Of a stretch of 26,232 nt of DNA, positions 7,595 to 15,800 are shown in pieces (position 1 is the stretch's first letter; every line of letters begins with the position of its first letter). Source of the stretch: CAYMCV01 sp964389005. Its GTDB lineage: Bacteria; Bacillota; Clostridia; Lachnospirales; Lachnospiraceae. Below the pieces are notes generated by a model. The model had not been told where the DNA came from and ran no database searches. It saw nothing but the letters and a program-made list of their open reading frames with translations. A program made the translations under genes and the position numbers. The stretch lies in assembly GCA_964389005.1 (NCBI GenBank), contig CAYMCV010000023.1:1-26232 (forward strand). The letters run 5' to 3'.

Positions 7595-8374
7595 ATGTCA
7601 CAAGGAAAAGTTGAAATATGCGGGGTAAACACATCCAAACTGCCGTTGCTCAAAACGGAAGAAAAAGAAACTTTGCTTAAGAAAATTGCAAACGGCGATC
7701 ACCGTGCACGTGAACAATTTATAGAAGGAAATCTGCGTCTTGTATTAAGTGTTATCAAACGTTTTTCTTCGTCCAGTGAAAATGCCGATGACCTTTTTCA
7801 AATCGGTTGTATCGGACTGATCAAGGCCATCGACAATTTTGATACCACACTCGGCGTTAAATTCTCCACATACGCCGTCCCGATGATTATCGGAGAAATC
7901 AGACGTTTTTTGCGGGACAACAATGCCATTCGTGTCAGCCGTTCGCTGAAAGATACCGCATACAAAGCCATTTATGCAAAAGAGAACTTGACACGAAAAA
8001 ACATGCGTGAACCGACCATTATGGAAATTGCCGGTGAAATCGGCATTGCCAAAGAAGATATTGTGTTTGCACTTGATGCTCTGCAAAATCCGGTCAGTCT
8101 GTATGAGCCTGTTTATACGGACGGCGGGGACACACTTTATGTTATGGATCAAATCAGCGATAAAAGAAATCGCGAAGATCTCTGGGTGGAACAACTATCG
8201 CTCAGTGAAGCTCTGAAACGCTTATGTGACCGTGAACGTGAAATCATCACGCTTCGCTTTTTTGAGGGTAAAACGCAGATGGAAGTTGCCGAACTGATTG
8301 CAATTTCACAGGCGCAGGTCAGTCGCTTGGAAAAAAATGCGTTAAAAACCATGCGGATGTATTTGGGCGGCTAA
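7595..8374 (+). CDS. sigG: RNA polymerase sporulation sigma factor SigG (late forespore)
   Basis: SigG directs late forespore transcription after engulfment. The 259-residue protein has the SigG-specific N-terminus KVEICGVNTSKLPLLKTEE, sigma region 2 (GNLRLVLSVIKRFSSSSENADDLFQIGCIGLIKAIDNFD), region 3 (REPTIMEIAGEIGIAKEDIVFALDALQNPVSLYEP) and the region 4 helix-turn-helix (KTQMEVAELIAISQAQVSRLEKNALK). The length matches Bacillus SigG (260). Of two close ATG codons the second (7595) is chosen because GGAGG lies seven bases before it, while it almost abuts the first. It is the only plus-strand gene here. In Bacillus sigG follows sigE in the same direction; here it is inverted and converges on sigE with a four-base overlap at the stop codons. 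Confidence 0.97.
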   Translation: MSQGKVEICGVNTSKLPLLKTEEKETLLKKIANGDHRAREQFIEGNLRLVLSVIKRFSSSSENADDLFQIGCIGLIKAIDNFDTTLGVKFSTYAVPMIIGEIRRFLRDNNAIRVSRSLKDTAYKAIYAKENLTRKNMREPTIMEIAGEIGIAKEDIVFALDALQNPVSLYEPVYTDGGDTLYVMDQISDKRNREDLWVEQLSLSEALKRLCDREREIITLRFFEGKTQMEVAELIAISQAQVSRLEKNALKTMRMYLGG

Positions 8375-9099
8375 ATCTCGCGGCTGATTTCTTTTTTCAG
8401 CCGCTTCATAATCTTTTTCTCCAATCTTGAGATATAAGACTGTGAAATACCGAGTAATGCCGCAACATCTTTTTGTGTCATTTCCTGTCCGTCCAGTCTG
8501 TTCAATCCGAATCTCAAATTAATGATGGTTCTCTCACGTTCGCTTAACTTTGCAATTGCCTCACGAAGTAATTTTCGCTCCACTTCGTTTTCGATGTCAC
8601 GGTAAATGATATCCTCCTCCGTGCCTAAAATATCGGATAAAAGTAACTCATTTCCGTCCCAATCCACATTCAACGGTTCATCAATTGAAACCTCCATCTT
8701 GGTCTTGCTGTTTCTTCGTAAATACATTAGTATTTCGTTTTCGATGCAACGAGACGCATATGTTGCAAGTTTGATATTTTTATCCGGTCGAAACGTATTA
8801 ACCGACTTGATGAGACCGATGGTTCCTATGGAAATCAAATCTTCAACACCAACCCCCGTATTGTCAAATTTTTTGGCAATATAAACCACAAGGCGTAAAT
8901 TGTGCTCAATCAATACACAGCGAGCCTCCTCCTTATCTTCACTGATCAGCTCTTGTATCCTTTCACTTTCTTCGCCGGCCTCCAATGGTGGCGGTAAGAT
9001 TTCCGCGCCACCTATGTAATGCAAATTCCCCTCATTTTCCCTACGCAAGCCTTGATTCTGCGTTCCGATATCGGACGGAAATAAAATACCAAAAAACAT
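8371..9099 (-). CDS. sigE: RNA polymerase sporulation sigma factor pro-SigE (early mother cell)
   Basis: SigE directs early mother-cell transcription and is made as an inactive precursor cleaved by SpoIIGA. The 242 residues contain the pro-region followed by YIGGAEILPPPL (Bacillus has YIGGSEALPPPL), region 2 (IEHNLRLVVYIAKKFDNTGVGVEDLISIGTIGLIKSVNTF), the segment IDEPLNVDWDGNELLLSDILGTEED and the region 4 helix-turn-helix (TQKDVAALLGISQSYISRLEKKI). The pro-region has the same length as in Bacillus when aligned at YIGG, but its sequence (MFFGILFPSDIGTQNQGLRR) lacks the basic amphipathic character. A GGGAG ribosome binding site lies nine bases before the ATG. It follows spoIIGA by about 50 bases and converges on sigG. 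Confidence 0.97.
   Translation of the reverse strand: MFFGILFPSDIGTQNQGLRRENEGNLHYIGGAEILPPPLEAGEESERIQELISEDKEEARCVLIEHNLRLVVYIAKKFDNTGVGVEDLISIGTIGLIKSVNTFRPDKNIKLATYASRCIENEILMYLRRNSKTKMEVSIDEPLNVDWDGNELLLSDILGTEEDIIYRDIENEVERKLLREAIAKLSERERTIINLRFGLNRLDGQEMTQKDVAALLGISQSYISRLEKKIMKRLKKEISREI
8380..8404 (+). terminator. Hairpin just after sigG, inside the 3' end of sigE
   Basis: A perfect 8-bp GC-rich stem (8380-8387 with 8397-8404, arm GCGGCTGA) encloses a nine-base T-rich loop. Read on the plus strand it lies five bases after the sigG stop and is followed by TTCATAATCTTTTTCT, a poor T tract. It may terminate sigG while lying wholly within sigE coding sequence. On the minus strand no T tract follows, so sigE has no visible terminator. 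Confidence 0.4.
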
Positions 9100-9151
9100 A
9101 TTGTTTTGCTCCCTTCCAAGTTTATTCCGATTTTTTTATCTTTTTGGTTTA

Positions 9152-9934
9152 TTACAGTCTTTTTAAGTAATCCTCATGTAAAATCATGTGATAACGGTTG
9201 TCTTTTGATAGTTTTTCGGCACAAAGTGCAATCGGCATATTATCGCACTTTACATCCCCGATACAAGTGTGAATAACCGCACGTTCTACAAGATAGACGT
9301 TCAATCTCCCGTCGCTTGTTCCGACTGTATGAAACGGTACCTGCCCGACACATGTCTGTGTATCAAACTTGCAAACCGATTGTTCCAATACGCAGATGCC
9401 TTTCTTTCGTTTGTTGTCATATAATCCATTGCCGCTGTCAAACAGCGCTGCAACCGTAATTTCTTCTCCGTTATGGAACAAGCTTACCGCCAAAAGTGTT
9501 TTCCTGATTTGATGTATCTTTCGAATACCGATGCGAAGCAGTATTGTCAATCCAATCATTGTAATGCAACTAAAAATGAATCGAATATAAACATTTGCAT
9601 GAATCGATACCCGCCCCGCCGTTCCTGCCAATGTTGCCGTTGCAATGAATAAAATCATCATTGCCGACAAAAACTGTCTGCCTGTTCTGACACGAAAAGC
9701 GACCACCACCATGACTGCACTTGTACATATAAAAATCACACATGTCTTAAACCATACAGCGTTTCCGAGCGGAATCCACAACACAACACTTCCCAGCGCG
9801 CCCGTTAATGCCGACAGCCACAATTGTTTAACGGAGATTCTGCAATTCGTCAATGTCTCCGCAATCAGTAATGCACACAAATCAGCCGTTAAATTCCATA
9901 AAAATAAAGCATCAACATAAACTTCACAGAACAT
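9152..9934 (-). CDS. spoIIGA: Sporulation sigma-E processing peptidase SpoIIGA
   Basis: SpoIIGA is the membrane aspartic protease that cleaves pro-SigE in the mother cell after a signal from the forespore. The 260-residue protein has five predicted membrane segments in the first 140 residues and a C-terminal protease domain. The catalytic motif FDSGNGLYD contains D166, matching D183 in Bacillus SpoIIGA (DSGN). It ends with YHMILHEDYL, a typical family ending. It is somewhat shorter than the Bacillus protein (about 309). The ATG is preceded by AAGGTGAG. It lies directly upstream of its substrate gene sigE and 140 bp after ftsZ, with a Spo0A-type promoter predicted in that gap. Confidence 0.95.
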   Translation of the reverse strand: MFCEVYVDALFLWNLTADLCALLIAETLTNCRISVKQLWLSALTGALGSVVLWIPLGNAVWFKTCVIFICTSAVMVVVAFRVRTGRQFLSAMMILFIATATLAGTAGRVSIHANVYIRFIFSCITMIGLTILLRIGIRKIHQIRKTLLAVSLFHNGEEITVAALFDSGNGLYDNKRKKGICVLEQSVCKFDTQTCVGQVPFHTVGTSDGRLNVYLVERAVIHTCIGDVKCDNMPIALCAEKLSKDNRYHMILHEDYLKRL

Positions 9935-9954
9935 CTCAATCTCACCTTAGATTC

Positions 9955-9987
9955 ATTCTAACATTCATGTTGTGCTTTTTTTGTCAT
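9955..9987 (-). promoter_or_regulatory. Predicted Spo0A-activated sigma-A promoter of spoIIGA-sigE
   Basis: Minus strand: ATGACA (9982-9987) and TAGAAT (9955-9960), each five of six to consensus, separated by an over-long 21 bases. The Bacillus spoIIG promoter is known for a 22-base spacing that requires Spo0A. Initiation near 9948 would leave a very short leader of about 14 bases, a point against it. A 0A-like TGACAAA (9980-9986) overlaps the -35 element. Confidence 0.4.
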
Positions 9988-10012
9988 ATCATGTTACTTG
10001 TGTCATAAAAAT

Positions 10013-10019
10013 TTCGACA
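10013..10019 (-). promoter_or_regulatory. Spo0A box (TGTCGAA) upstream of spoIIGA
   Basis: Exact TGTCGAA on the minus strand, about 65-71 bases upstream of the predicted spoIIGA transcription start and just beyond the ftsZ terminator. The placement resembles the tandem 0A sites of the Bacillus spoIIG promoter. Confidence 0.45.
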
Positions 10020-10044
10020 GTTTCAATGCGCTTTATTGGCAATC

Positions 10045-10070
10045 AAAAAGGAACCGTTCGGTTCCTTTTT
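10045..10070 (-). terminator. Rho-independent terminator of ftsZ / dcw operon
   Basis: A perfect 11-bp stem (10045-10055 with 10060-10070, arm AAAAAGGAACC) with a four-base loop ends in a T run on the minus strand. It begins four bases after the ftsZ stop and separates the division cluster from spoIIGA. The A/T ends make it potentially bidirectional. Confidence 0.85.
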
Positions 10071-10074
10071 GATA

Positions 10075-11244
10075 TTACATATTATCGTTTTTATTCTTTA
10101 AAAACTTAGGTATTACAAGTGTCTTTTCTTCTACATTACTCCTGATGTCCTGCGGTCTCTGCGGTGTAATCGGCGTTAATGGTTTGGTTCCCATATTCGA
10201 ATAATTTAATCCGGAATTGGCTTTAACACCCGGTTGCTTCAGCATCGACGGTTGAATATTCGGTATGTAGTTCGCGTATTTCTGTCCTGCATTCTGATTC
10301 TCAATACCGGTAGCAATTACAGTAATGGAACAGGTATCCTGCATCGAATCATTATACATCGCTCCAAATATAATGTTAACTTGATCTCCTGTTAAATCCT
10401 GAACGTGACTCGCTGCGGTATTCGCATCCGCCAAGGTAATGTCACCGGAAATATTAATGATTACGTCTGTCGCTCCGGATATGGTTGTCTCAAGCAACGG
10501 ACTCTCGACAGCCATCTTGATTGCTTCCGCTGCTTTGTCCTCGCCTTTTCCGATACCGATACCGATATGTGCAACACCCTTGTCCTTCATAACTGTCTGT
10601 ACATCTGCAAAATCCAAATTGATTACTGACGGAACGTTGATCAAATCTGTAATTCCCTGTACCGCCTGCTGTAATACTTCGTCTGCTTTCTTCAGTGCTT
10701 CCGGCATGGTCGTACGCTTGTCTACGATTTCAAGAAGTTTCTCATTCGGAATTACAATTAGCGTATCTACAGCATCTTTTAACTTCTCAATTCCGTACTC
10801 TGCATTGGCCATTCTTGTCTTTGCTTCAAATTTAAACGGTTTCGTTACAACACCAACCGTGAGAATTCCCATATCCTTGGATAACTGTGCTACTATCGGA
10901 GCTGCACCGGTTCCGGTACCTCCACCCATACCGCAGGTAACAAATACCATGTCTGCGCCTTTTAACGCCGCCGCTATTTCCTCAGCAGATTCTTCCGCTG
11001 CTTTTTCTCCAATCTCCGGTTTGGCTCCTGCGCCAAGTCCTTTGGTTAATTTTTCTCCTATTTGTATTAACTTGGGTGCTTTACATAACAGAAGTGCCTG
11101 TTTATCGGTATTGATTCCGATGAAATCTACCCCCGTAATATTCTCATCAACCATTCTATTTACTGCATTATTTCCTGCGCCTCCGACTCCAACCACGAGA
11201 ATCTTTGCCGCATTATTCGCTTCATTTGACTTAATCTCAAGCAA
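10075..11244 (-). CDS. ftsZ: Cell division GTPase FtsZ
   Basis: FtsZ is the tubulin homologue that polymerises into the division ring and, in spore formers, the polar ring. The 389-residue protein has the GTP-binding core with the tubulin signature GGGTGTG (residues 107-113), the T7-loop region (SVINLDFADVQTVM), a variable Pro/Asn-rich linker and a C-terminal peptide (TLVIPKFLKN) that binds FtsA/SepF-type partners. The start codon is TTG: TTG CTT GAG ATT AAG, preceded by an optimal AAGGAGG eight bases upstream. It is the last dcw gene, 186 bp after divIB, with its own predicted promoter and a strong terminator. No ftsA lies next to it, as expected for many Clostridia. Confidence 0.98.
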   Translation of the reverse strand: MLEIKSNEANNAAKILVVGVGGAGNNAVNRMVDENITGVDFIGINTDKQALLLCKAPKLIQIGEKLTKGLGAGAKPEIGEKAAEESAEEIAAALKGADMVFVTCGMGGGTGTGAAPIVAQLSKDMGILTVGVVTKPFKFEAKTRMANAEYGIEKLKDAVDTLIVIPNEKLLEIVDKRTTMPEALKKADEVLQQAVQGITDLINVPSVINLDFADVQTVMKDKGVAHIGIGIGKGEDKAAEAIKMAVESPLLETTISGATDVIINISGDITLADANTAASHVQDLTGDQVNIIFGAMYNDSMQDTCSITVIATGIENQNAGQKYANYIPNIQPSMLKQPGVKANSGLNYSNMGTKPLTPITPQRPQDIRSNVEEKTLVIPKFLKNKNDNM

Positions 11245-11318
11245 GGTTTCTTCCTCCTTAACAAACTATTCCCCGTGTGCCTCTACACATATAACACACA
11301 ATTCTACCCATATAACCT

Positions 11319-11347
11319 ATCATATCTTCTTTTGTGTAATTTAGCAA
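11319..11347 (-). promoter_or_regulatory. Predicted sigma-A promoter of ftsZ
   Basis: Minus strand: TTGCTA (11342-11347) and TATGAT (11319-11324) with a 17-base spacing. Initiation near 11312 gives a leader of about 68 bases. It lies in the only long gap within the dcw genes. No terminator was seen after divIB, so ftsZ may be transcribed both from this promoter and by readthrough. Confidence 0.5.
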
Positions 11348-11430
11348 TATTTTTTTTCATTTTTAATGATACAAGCGTCAAAATCCACAACCTTTATTTC
11401 ATTTGTCATAGATTCAATGCTTTTATTCGT

Positions 11431-12207
11431 TCAATCGTAAGCAAATGTTGTATTTTTCGAGCCTTCCGCGTAATTTTCCATGTGTAAAATTCCGCTTTTT
11501 CCGGCAAGTTCCGGTAAGATATGTTTGAGTTGCATCATCTTTTCATCCAAATTGTCACTTTCTCCCAGTGCGACTTTAACATCATCAAAATAGATTGTCA
11601 TTCGATAGGAAGAATCAAAATAAATTCTGTCTGCCTGCAATTCATATTTCTTCAATAACTGTGTCATATCTAAAATGTCGGAGAAAACATCCTCATTTGC
11701 AACAGGAAGTGGTTCATGCAGGACAATATAGTCAAATTTCAGACCGGTTACCAAAGGAATCCCGGCTGTGGTTACCTTCGAACTTTCCACCACAATACCG
11801 TCCTTATCAAAGTACATATAATTCCCGAGATACTCCACATACCCGGCGAGAGATTTCTCATATACGGTAATCAATACATTGTGTCGGTCAACAATGGAAA
11901 CATCCATCCGTTCCACAAACGGAACATCCGTTATACTTTTATTGCGATAGCGAAGCGACAACACAAGAGAATTGTTCGAGAGCGGACCGCTTAGTACGAT
12001 ATCCTGAATCTGTTCCTTGGTGTAATGTTGATTCCCCTCCACATTGACTCCGGTCACGGAGTAATTCTCCAATAACCAGTAAACGCCGCCGCAAAGAAGA
12101 AGGACTCCAAACAAAATCCCTGCGATTCGAATCTTGACATATATACGTCTGTCATAGTCCGGTTTCTTACGCGTGCCGACTCTTTTTTTCTTCTTTCTTT
12201 TTTGCAT
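11431..12207 (-). CDS. divIB: Cell division protein DivIB/FtsQ
   Basis: DivIB (FtsQ) is a bitopic divisome protein that with FtsL and DivIC couples the Z ring to septal synthesis. The 258 residues comprise a very basic cytoplasmic N-terminus (MQKRKKKKRVGTRKKP), one transmembrane helix (about 27-46), a POTRA domain starting at YSVTGVNVEGNQHYTKEQI and a beta domain. A TTG 18 bases upstream could extend the frame, but it overlaps the ftsW stop and has no ribosome binding site; the ATG at 12207 has AAAGGA seven bases before it. It lies 14 bases after ftsW. Confidence 0.93.
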   Translation of the reverse strand: MQKRKKKKRVGTRKKPDYDRRIYVKIRIAGILFGVLLLCGGVYWLLENYSVTGVNVEGNQHYTKEQIQDIVLSGPLSNNSLVLSLRYRNKSITDVPFVERMDVSIVDRHNVLITVYEKSLAGYVEYLGNYMYFDKDGIVVESSKVTTAGIPLVTGLKFDYIVLHEPLPVANEDVFSDILDMTQLLKKYELQADRIYFDSSYRMTIYFDDVKVALGESDNLDEKMMQLKHILPELAGKSGILHMENYAEGSKNTTFAYD

Positions 12208-12221
12208 GCCGTTTTCCTTTA

Positions 12222-13394
12222 TCAATACGTTTTGATTCGGATTCCTCTCGCGACGCTCAAAACCAATCCGATTTCAATCAGTAAAAAGCCGGTGGAGGAA
12301 CCGCCGTAACTGATGAACGGCAATGTAATCCCGGTATTCGGAATGGTATTGGTTACAACAGCGATATTCAGTATGACCTGAATCGCAAAGTGTCCCATAA
12401 CTCCGACGACAATCAGTGCACCGTACATATCTTCCGCATTCGTGGCAATAATCATACAGCGCCAAATCAACAGCAGGAACAAAACAATGACCATGACAGC
12501 TCCAAATAATCCGAGTTCTTCACAGATAATCGAAAAAATCATGTCATTCTGCGCCTCGGGAATATAGCCGAGTTTCTGCATACTCTGCCCAAGGCCTTTT
12601 CCAAAGACGCCGCCGGAGCCGATTGCATACAATGATTGTAAGGTTTGAAAACCTTCGTCCTGTGCAAATGCTTCCGGTTCAAACCATGCAAGAATTCTGC
12701 GAAGGCGAAACTGTTTTGTATCCATACTGACAAAGTTATATACATAAAAAATAACGCCGCCCACCAGCGCTGCGCCGGTGGCTAGTACAAGACTGATTTT
12801 TTTGTAATCCGGACTGGCGACAAAAATCATTAGAATTGCGATTCCGAATACAATGATGGCACTGCTTAAGTTATCGCTGATGATATAAATCATCGCACAC
12901 ATCGGTATCGGAAATGCCAACATAATCAGAAAGCCCTTCCATGTTTTTAGGGAACTTCCCATCTTACATACCATGCCGGCGAGGAAAAGAATCATACACA
13001 ATTTGGCTATCTCTGCAGGCTGTAAGTTAAAACCAAATCCTAATTTGATCCAGCGCGTTGCTCCCTTGGCACTATGTGCCAACGGCGTAAGCAGTAAAAG
13101 TAAAAATACAATGCCTATGAGATAGTACCATCCTGTAAACTTTTCAAGTACACGATAAGGAAAAAACGAAACCAAAATCATAGCGCCAATTCCAAGAATT
13201 GCGGCAACTCCCTGTCTTTGTAAATAGTAAGCAGGATTCCCCGTTGCCAGTTTGGAGTCGTATGAACTGGTTGAATAAATCATGATCAGACCGAAGCCCA
13301 CCAAAAACAAGACCACAAACAATAATGTGTAGTCAAAAAAGTGTTCTCCTTTCATTTTCTTCTTTTTGTTTCTGATTTTTTCAATCGTGTTCAA
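12222..13394 (-). CDS. ftsW: SEDS peptidoglycan glycosyltransferase FtsW/SpoVE
   Basis: A polytopic SEDS glycosyltransferase that polymerises lipid II with a class B PBP partner at the septum or spore cortex. It has 390 residues with about ten membrane segments and conserved patches: QPAEIAKL, the catalytic aspartate region PEAQNDMIFSIICEELGLFG, and the closing NTGITLPFISYGGSS. FtsW and SpoVE cannot be told apart here; the position after murD is the position of spoVE in Bacillus. The chosen start is TTG, supported by AAAGGGGTG just upstream (overlapping the murD stop); an internal ATG at 13355 (MKGEHFFDY) is the alternative, with a weaker ribosome binding site. Only four bases separate it from murD. 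Confidence 0.93.
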   Translation of the reverse strand: MNTIEKIRNKKKKMKGEHFFDYTLLFVVLFLVGFGLIMIYSTSSYDSKLATGNPAYYLQRQGVAAILGIGAMILVSFFPYRVLEKFTGWYYLIGIVFLLLLLTPLAHSAKGATRWIKLGFGFNLQPAEIAKLCMILFLAGMVCKMGSSLKTWKGFLIMLAFPIPMCAMIYIISDNLSSAIIVFGIAILMIFVASPDYKKISLVLATGAALVGGVIFYVYNFVSMDTKQFRLRRILAWFEPEAFAQDEGFQTLQSLYAIGSGGVFGKGLGQSMQKLGYIPEAQNDMIFSIICEELGLFGAVMVIVLFLLLIWRCMIIATNAEDMYGALIVVGVMGHFAIQVILNIAVVTNTIPNTGITLPFISYGGSSTGFLLIEIGLVLSVARGIRIKTY

Positions 13395-13398
13395 TGCT

Positions 13399-14763
13399 TC
13401 ACCCCTTTAATTGATGAACAAATTCCTTAAACATGGTACCACGTACCTCATAATTCGGAAACATTCCCCAGCTTGCACATGCAGGTGACAACAGCACTGC
13501 ATCACCGGCTGTCGCTTCTCGTGCCGACAGTAAGACCGCTTCCTGTAGATCCTCGGCAAATACGATGTCTTCAAACGAATGTGCACGTGCACATTCTGCT
13601 ATTTTTTCTCTCGTCTGCCCGATTAATACCAGTTTCTTAACTTTTCCGTCAAATGCTTCAATCCACGAATCATATGTACTGCCTTTGTCGTATCCTCCTC
13701 CGATGAGTATCGTTGGTCGATTCATCGCCTGTATTCCCTTAATTGCCGCATCCGGATTGGTTCCTTTCGAATCATTGTAATAATCAACTCCGCCTTTGCT
13801 GGCAACAAATTCGATTCTGTGCTCAACCGCTTTGAATTCCTTAATTGTAGCGACCATAGACACCATCGGTATGGAAAGTCCCATTCCGATTCCGATGGCT
13901 GCCATGACATTCTCAACATTATGTTTGCCCAATAATTGCATTTCGCTGACATTCATGATTCTGTTCGTTTGTTTTCCGTCAGCATAGTAAATGGTACCTT
14001 CTTCACAAAATATGCCTTCCGAAAGTCTGCGTTCGGAAGAAAAGAAAATGACATGTGCCTTTGTTTCGGCGGCAAAGTTTCTCGTGTATGTATCTTCATA
14101 ATTCAACACGCAAACATCTTCCTGCGTTTGATTTTTGGCAATGGATTCCTTCAGATAAACATAATTCTCCATTGTATGATGTCGATTCATGTGATCCGGT
14201 GTAATGTTAAGAATTGCACTGACCTGCGGATGAAATTGCAATATGGTTTCTAACTGAAAACTACTGATTTCCGCGACCGTAACAGAATCTTCCTCTGTCA
14301 TTAATGCAATTTTTGTATACGGATTCCCGATATTACCTACTACAAATCCCTGACCGAAATAATCCTTAACCATCTGTCCGGCCAGCGATGTAGTTGTGGT
14401 CTTTCCGTTGGTTCCCGTAATCGCCGCAAGTCTGCCTTTTGCCACCGCGTAAGCAAGTTCAATCTCTCCGCATACGGTGATGCCCTTGTCCTTGAATGAT
14501 TGAACAAACTTAGTATCTGCCGGGACACCCGGACTCAAAACCAGAAGTTCTGTTGCATTGACAACGTCATCCGATAATTCACCGGCTTTAATGATTACCT
14601 TCGTCGGTTCCGTGACCGACATCAATATTCTTTTACTATCCAAATCCTTGTTGTCATCATATAAAACACATTCGGCTCCCAATTCCGTAAGCAGATTGAC
14701 AGCTGCAATTCCGCTCATTCCCGCACCGACGACGAGAACTTTTTTATCTTTCCAATCTTTCAC
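13399..14763 (-). CDS. murD: UDP-N-acetylmuramoylalanine--D-glutamate ligase MurD
   Basis: MurD adds D-glutamate to UDP-MurNAc-L-Ala in the cytoplasm. The 454-residue protein has an N-terminal Rossmann-like domain (KKVLVVGAGMSGIAAVNLL), the Mur-ligase ATP loop (AAITGTNGKTTTTSLAG), the central-domain stretch ITPDHMNRHHTMENYV, and C-terminal motifs VEHRIEFV, NDSKGTNPDAA and LLSPACASWGMFPNYEVRG. An in-frame GTG at 14802 would add 13 residues, but GGAGG lies six bases before the GTG at 14763, giving MKDWKDKKVLVVGAG. It follows mraY by 39 bases. MurC, MurE and MurF are not encoded in this cluster. Confidence 0.97.
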   Translation of the reverse strand: MKDWKDKKVLVVGAGMSGIAAVNLLTELGAECVLYDDNKDLDSKRILMSVTEPTKVIIKAGELSDDVVNATELLVLSPGVPADTKFVQSFKDKGITVCGEIELAYAVAKGRLAAITGTNGKTTTTSLAGQMVKDYFGQGFVVGNIGNPYTKIALMTEEDSVTVAEISSFQLETILQFHPQVSAILNITPDHMNRHHTMENYVYLKESIAKNQTQEDVCVLNYEDTYTRNFAAETKAHVIFFSSERRLSEGIFCEEGTIYYADGKQTNRIMNVSEMQLLGKHNVENVMAAIGIGMGLSIPMVSMVATIKEFKAVEHRIEFVASKGGVDYYNDSKGTNPDAAIKGIQAMNRPTILIGGGYDKGSTYDSWIEAFDGKVKKLVLIGQTREKIAECARAHSFEDIVFAEDLQEAVLLSAREATAGDAVLLSPACASWGMFPNYEVRGTMFKEFVHQLKG

Positions 14764-14802
14764 GATGTACCTCCAAAACATATTCATGTGAATTCTTCTC
14801 AC

Positions 14803-15762
14803 CTAAACTCCAAGTATTGCAACCAAGCACAGAATTGCCGTCGTTATCGTGAATGCAGCGACAATTTTGGTCTCTTTCCACCCGCATTTTTCAAAATGAT
14901 GATGAATCGGTGCCATTTTAAACAAACGCTTTCCTTTGGTTAACTTAAAATATGACACCTGTAAAATTACAGACATAACCTCAGCAACATAAATAAATGC
15001 CACGATTAAAAGGTAAAGCGGCATTCTCATGACAATCGCAGTTGCCGCAACAAATCCCCCCAAAGCGAGCGACCCCGTATCACCCATGAATACGCTTGCC
15101 GGATATACATTAAATAATAGAAATCCCAAAAGTGCGCCGACCACTGCACAGGTAATCGGTGCAATGCCGCTACCGGTTCCCAATGCAACCACCGTAAAAA
15201 AGATGGCAATCATCACGGTGACCGAACTTCCCAAGCCGTCCAGTCCGTCGGTAAAATTGGCACCGGTATCGGTTCCGATAATCACGATGAATAGAATCGG
15301 AATCGTAAAAATGCCAAAATCCAGCGCCTTACCTTGCCCAAACGGAATCAGCATTGTCATATCGATTGTTGTACAAAATTTAATATACAGAATAAAAACC
15401 GTGGTAATGAGCAATTGTAATGCCATTTTTTGCCAAGCGCGAAGGCCCATGGAACGTTTGAGTACCACTTTGATATAATCATCCATAAAACCGACCAGAC
15501 CAAAACCCAGTGTTAAAAACAGCACCGGAACAATTTCGCGGTTGTCTTTTAGATATAAAAGAGAGGTAACTACAATCGCTACTAAAATAATGATTCCTCC
15601 CATTGTAGGTGTTCCCGCTTTGGATTTGTGCGTTTGCGGTCCGTCCTCGCGAATCGGCTGTCCCACCTTCAGTTTACGGAGACAGGGTATCACAATCGGC
15701 CCCAATATCACACTGATGGCAAATGCGATAATAACCGGTATTGTCACTTCATAGTTCATCAT
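14803..15762 (-). CDS. mraY: Phospho-N-acetylmuramoyl-pentapeptide-transferase MraY
   Basis: MraY transfers phospho-MurNAc-pentapeptide to undecaprenyl phosphate, forming lipid I at the membrane. The 319-residue protein has about ten membrane helices and the family motifs: KSKAGTPTMGG near residue 46, the aspartate pair in GFMDDYIKV, the substrate loop NFTDGLDGLGSS and the MAPIHHHFEKCGW histidine motif near the C-terminus. The ATG follows AAAGGA with eight bases between. It lies between the second PBP and murD. Confidence 0.98.
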   Translation of the reverse strand: MMNYEVTIPVIIAFAISVILGPIVIPCLRKLKVGQPIREDGPQTHKSKAGTPTMGGIIILVAIVVTSLLYLKDNREIVPVLFLTLGFGLVGFMDDYIKVVLKRSMGLRAWQKMALQLLITTVFILYIKFCTTIDMTMLIPFGQGKALDFGIFTIPILFIVIIGTDTGANFTDGLDGLGSSVTVMIAIFFTVVALGTGSGIAPITCAVVGALLGFLLFNVYPASVFMGDTGSLALGGFVAATAIVMRMPLYLLIVAFIYVAEVMSVILQVSYFKLTKGKRLFKMAPIHHHFEKCGWKETKIVAAFTITTAILCLVAILGV

Positions 15763-15800
15763 TTCTTCATTCCTTTCAACGTATCTTGTGCAATCCGGAG

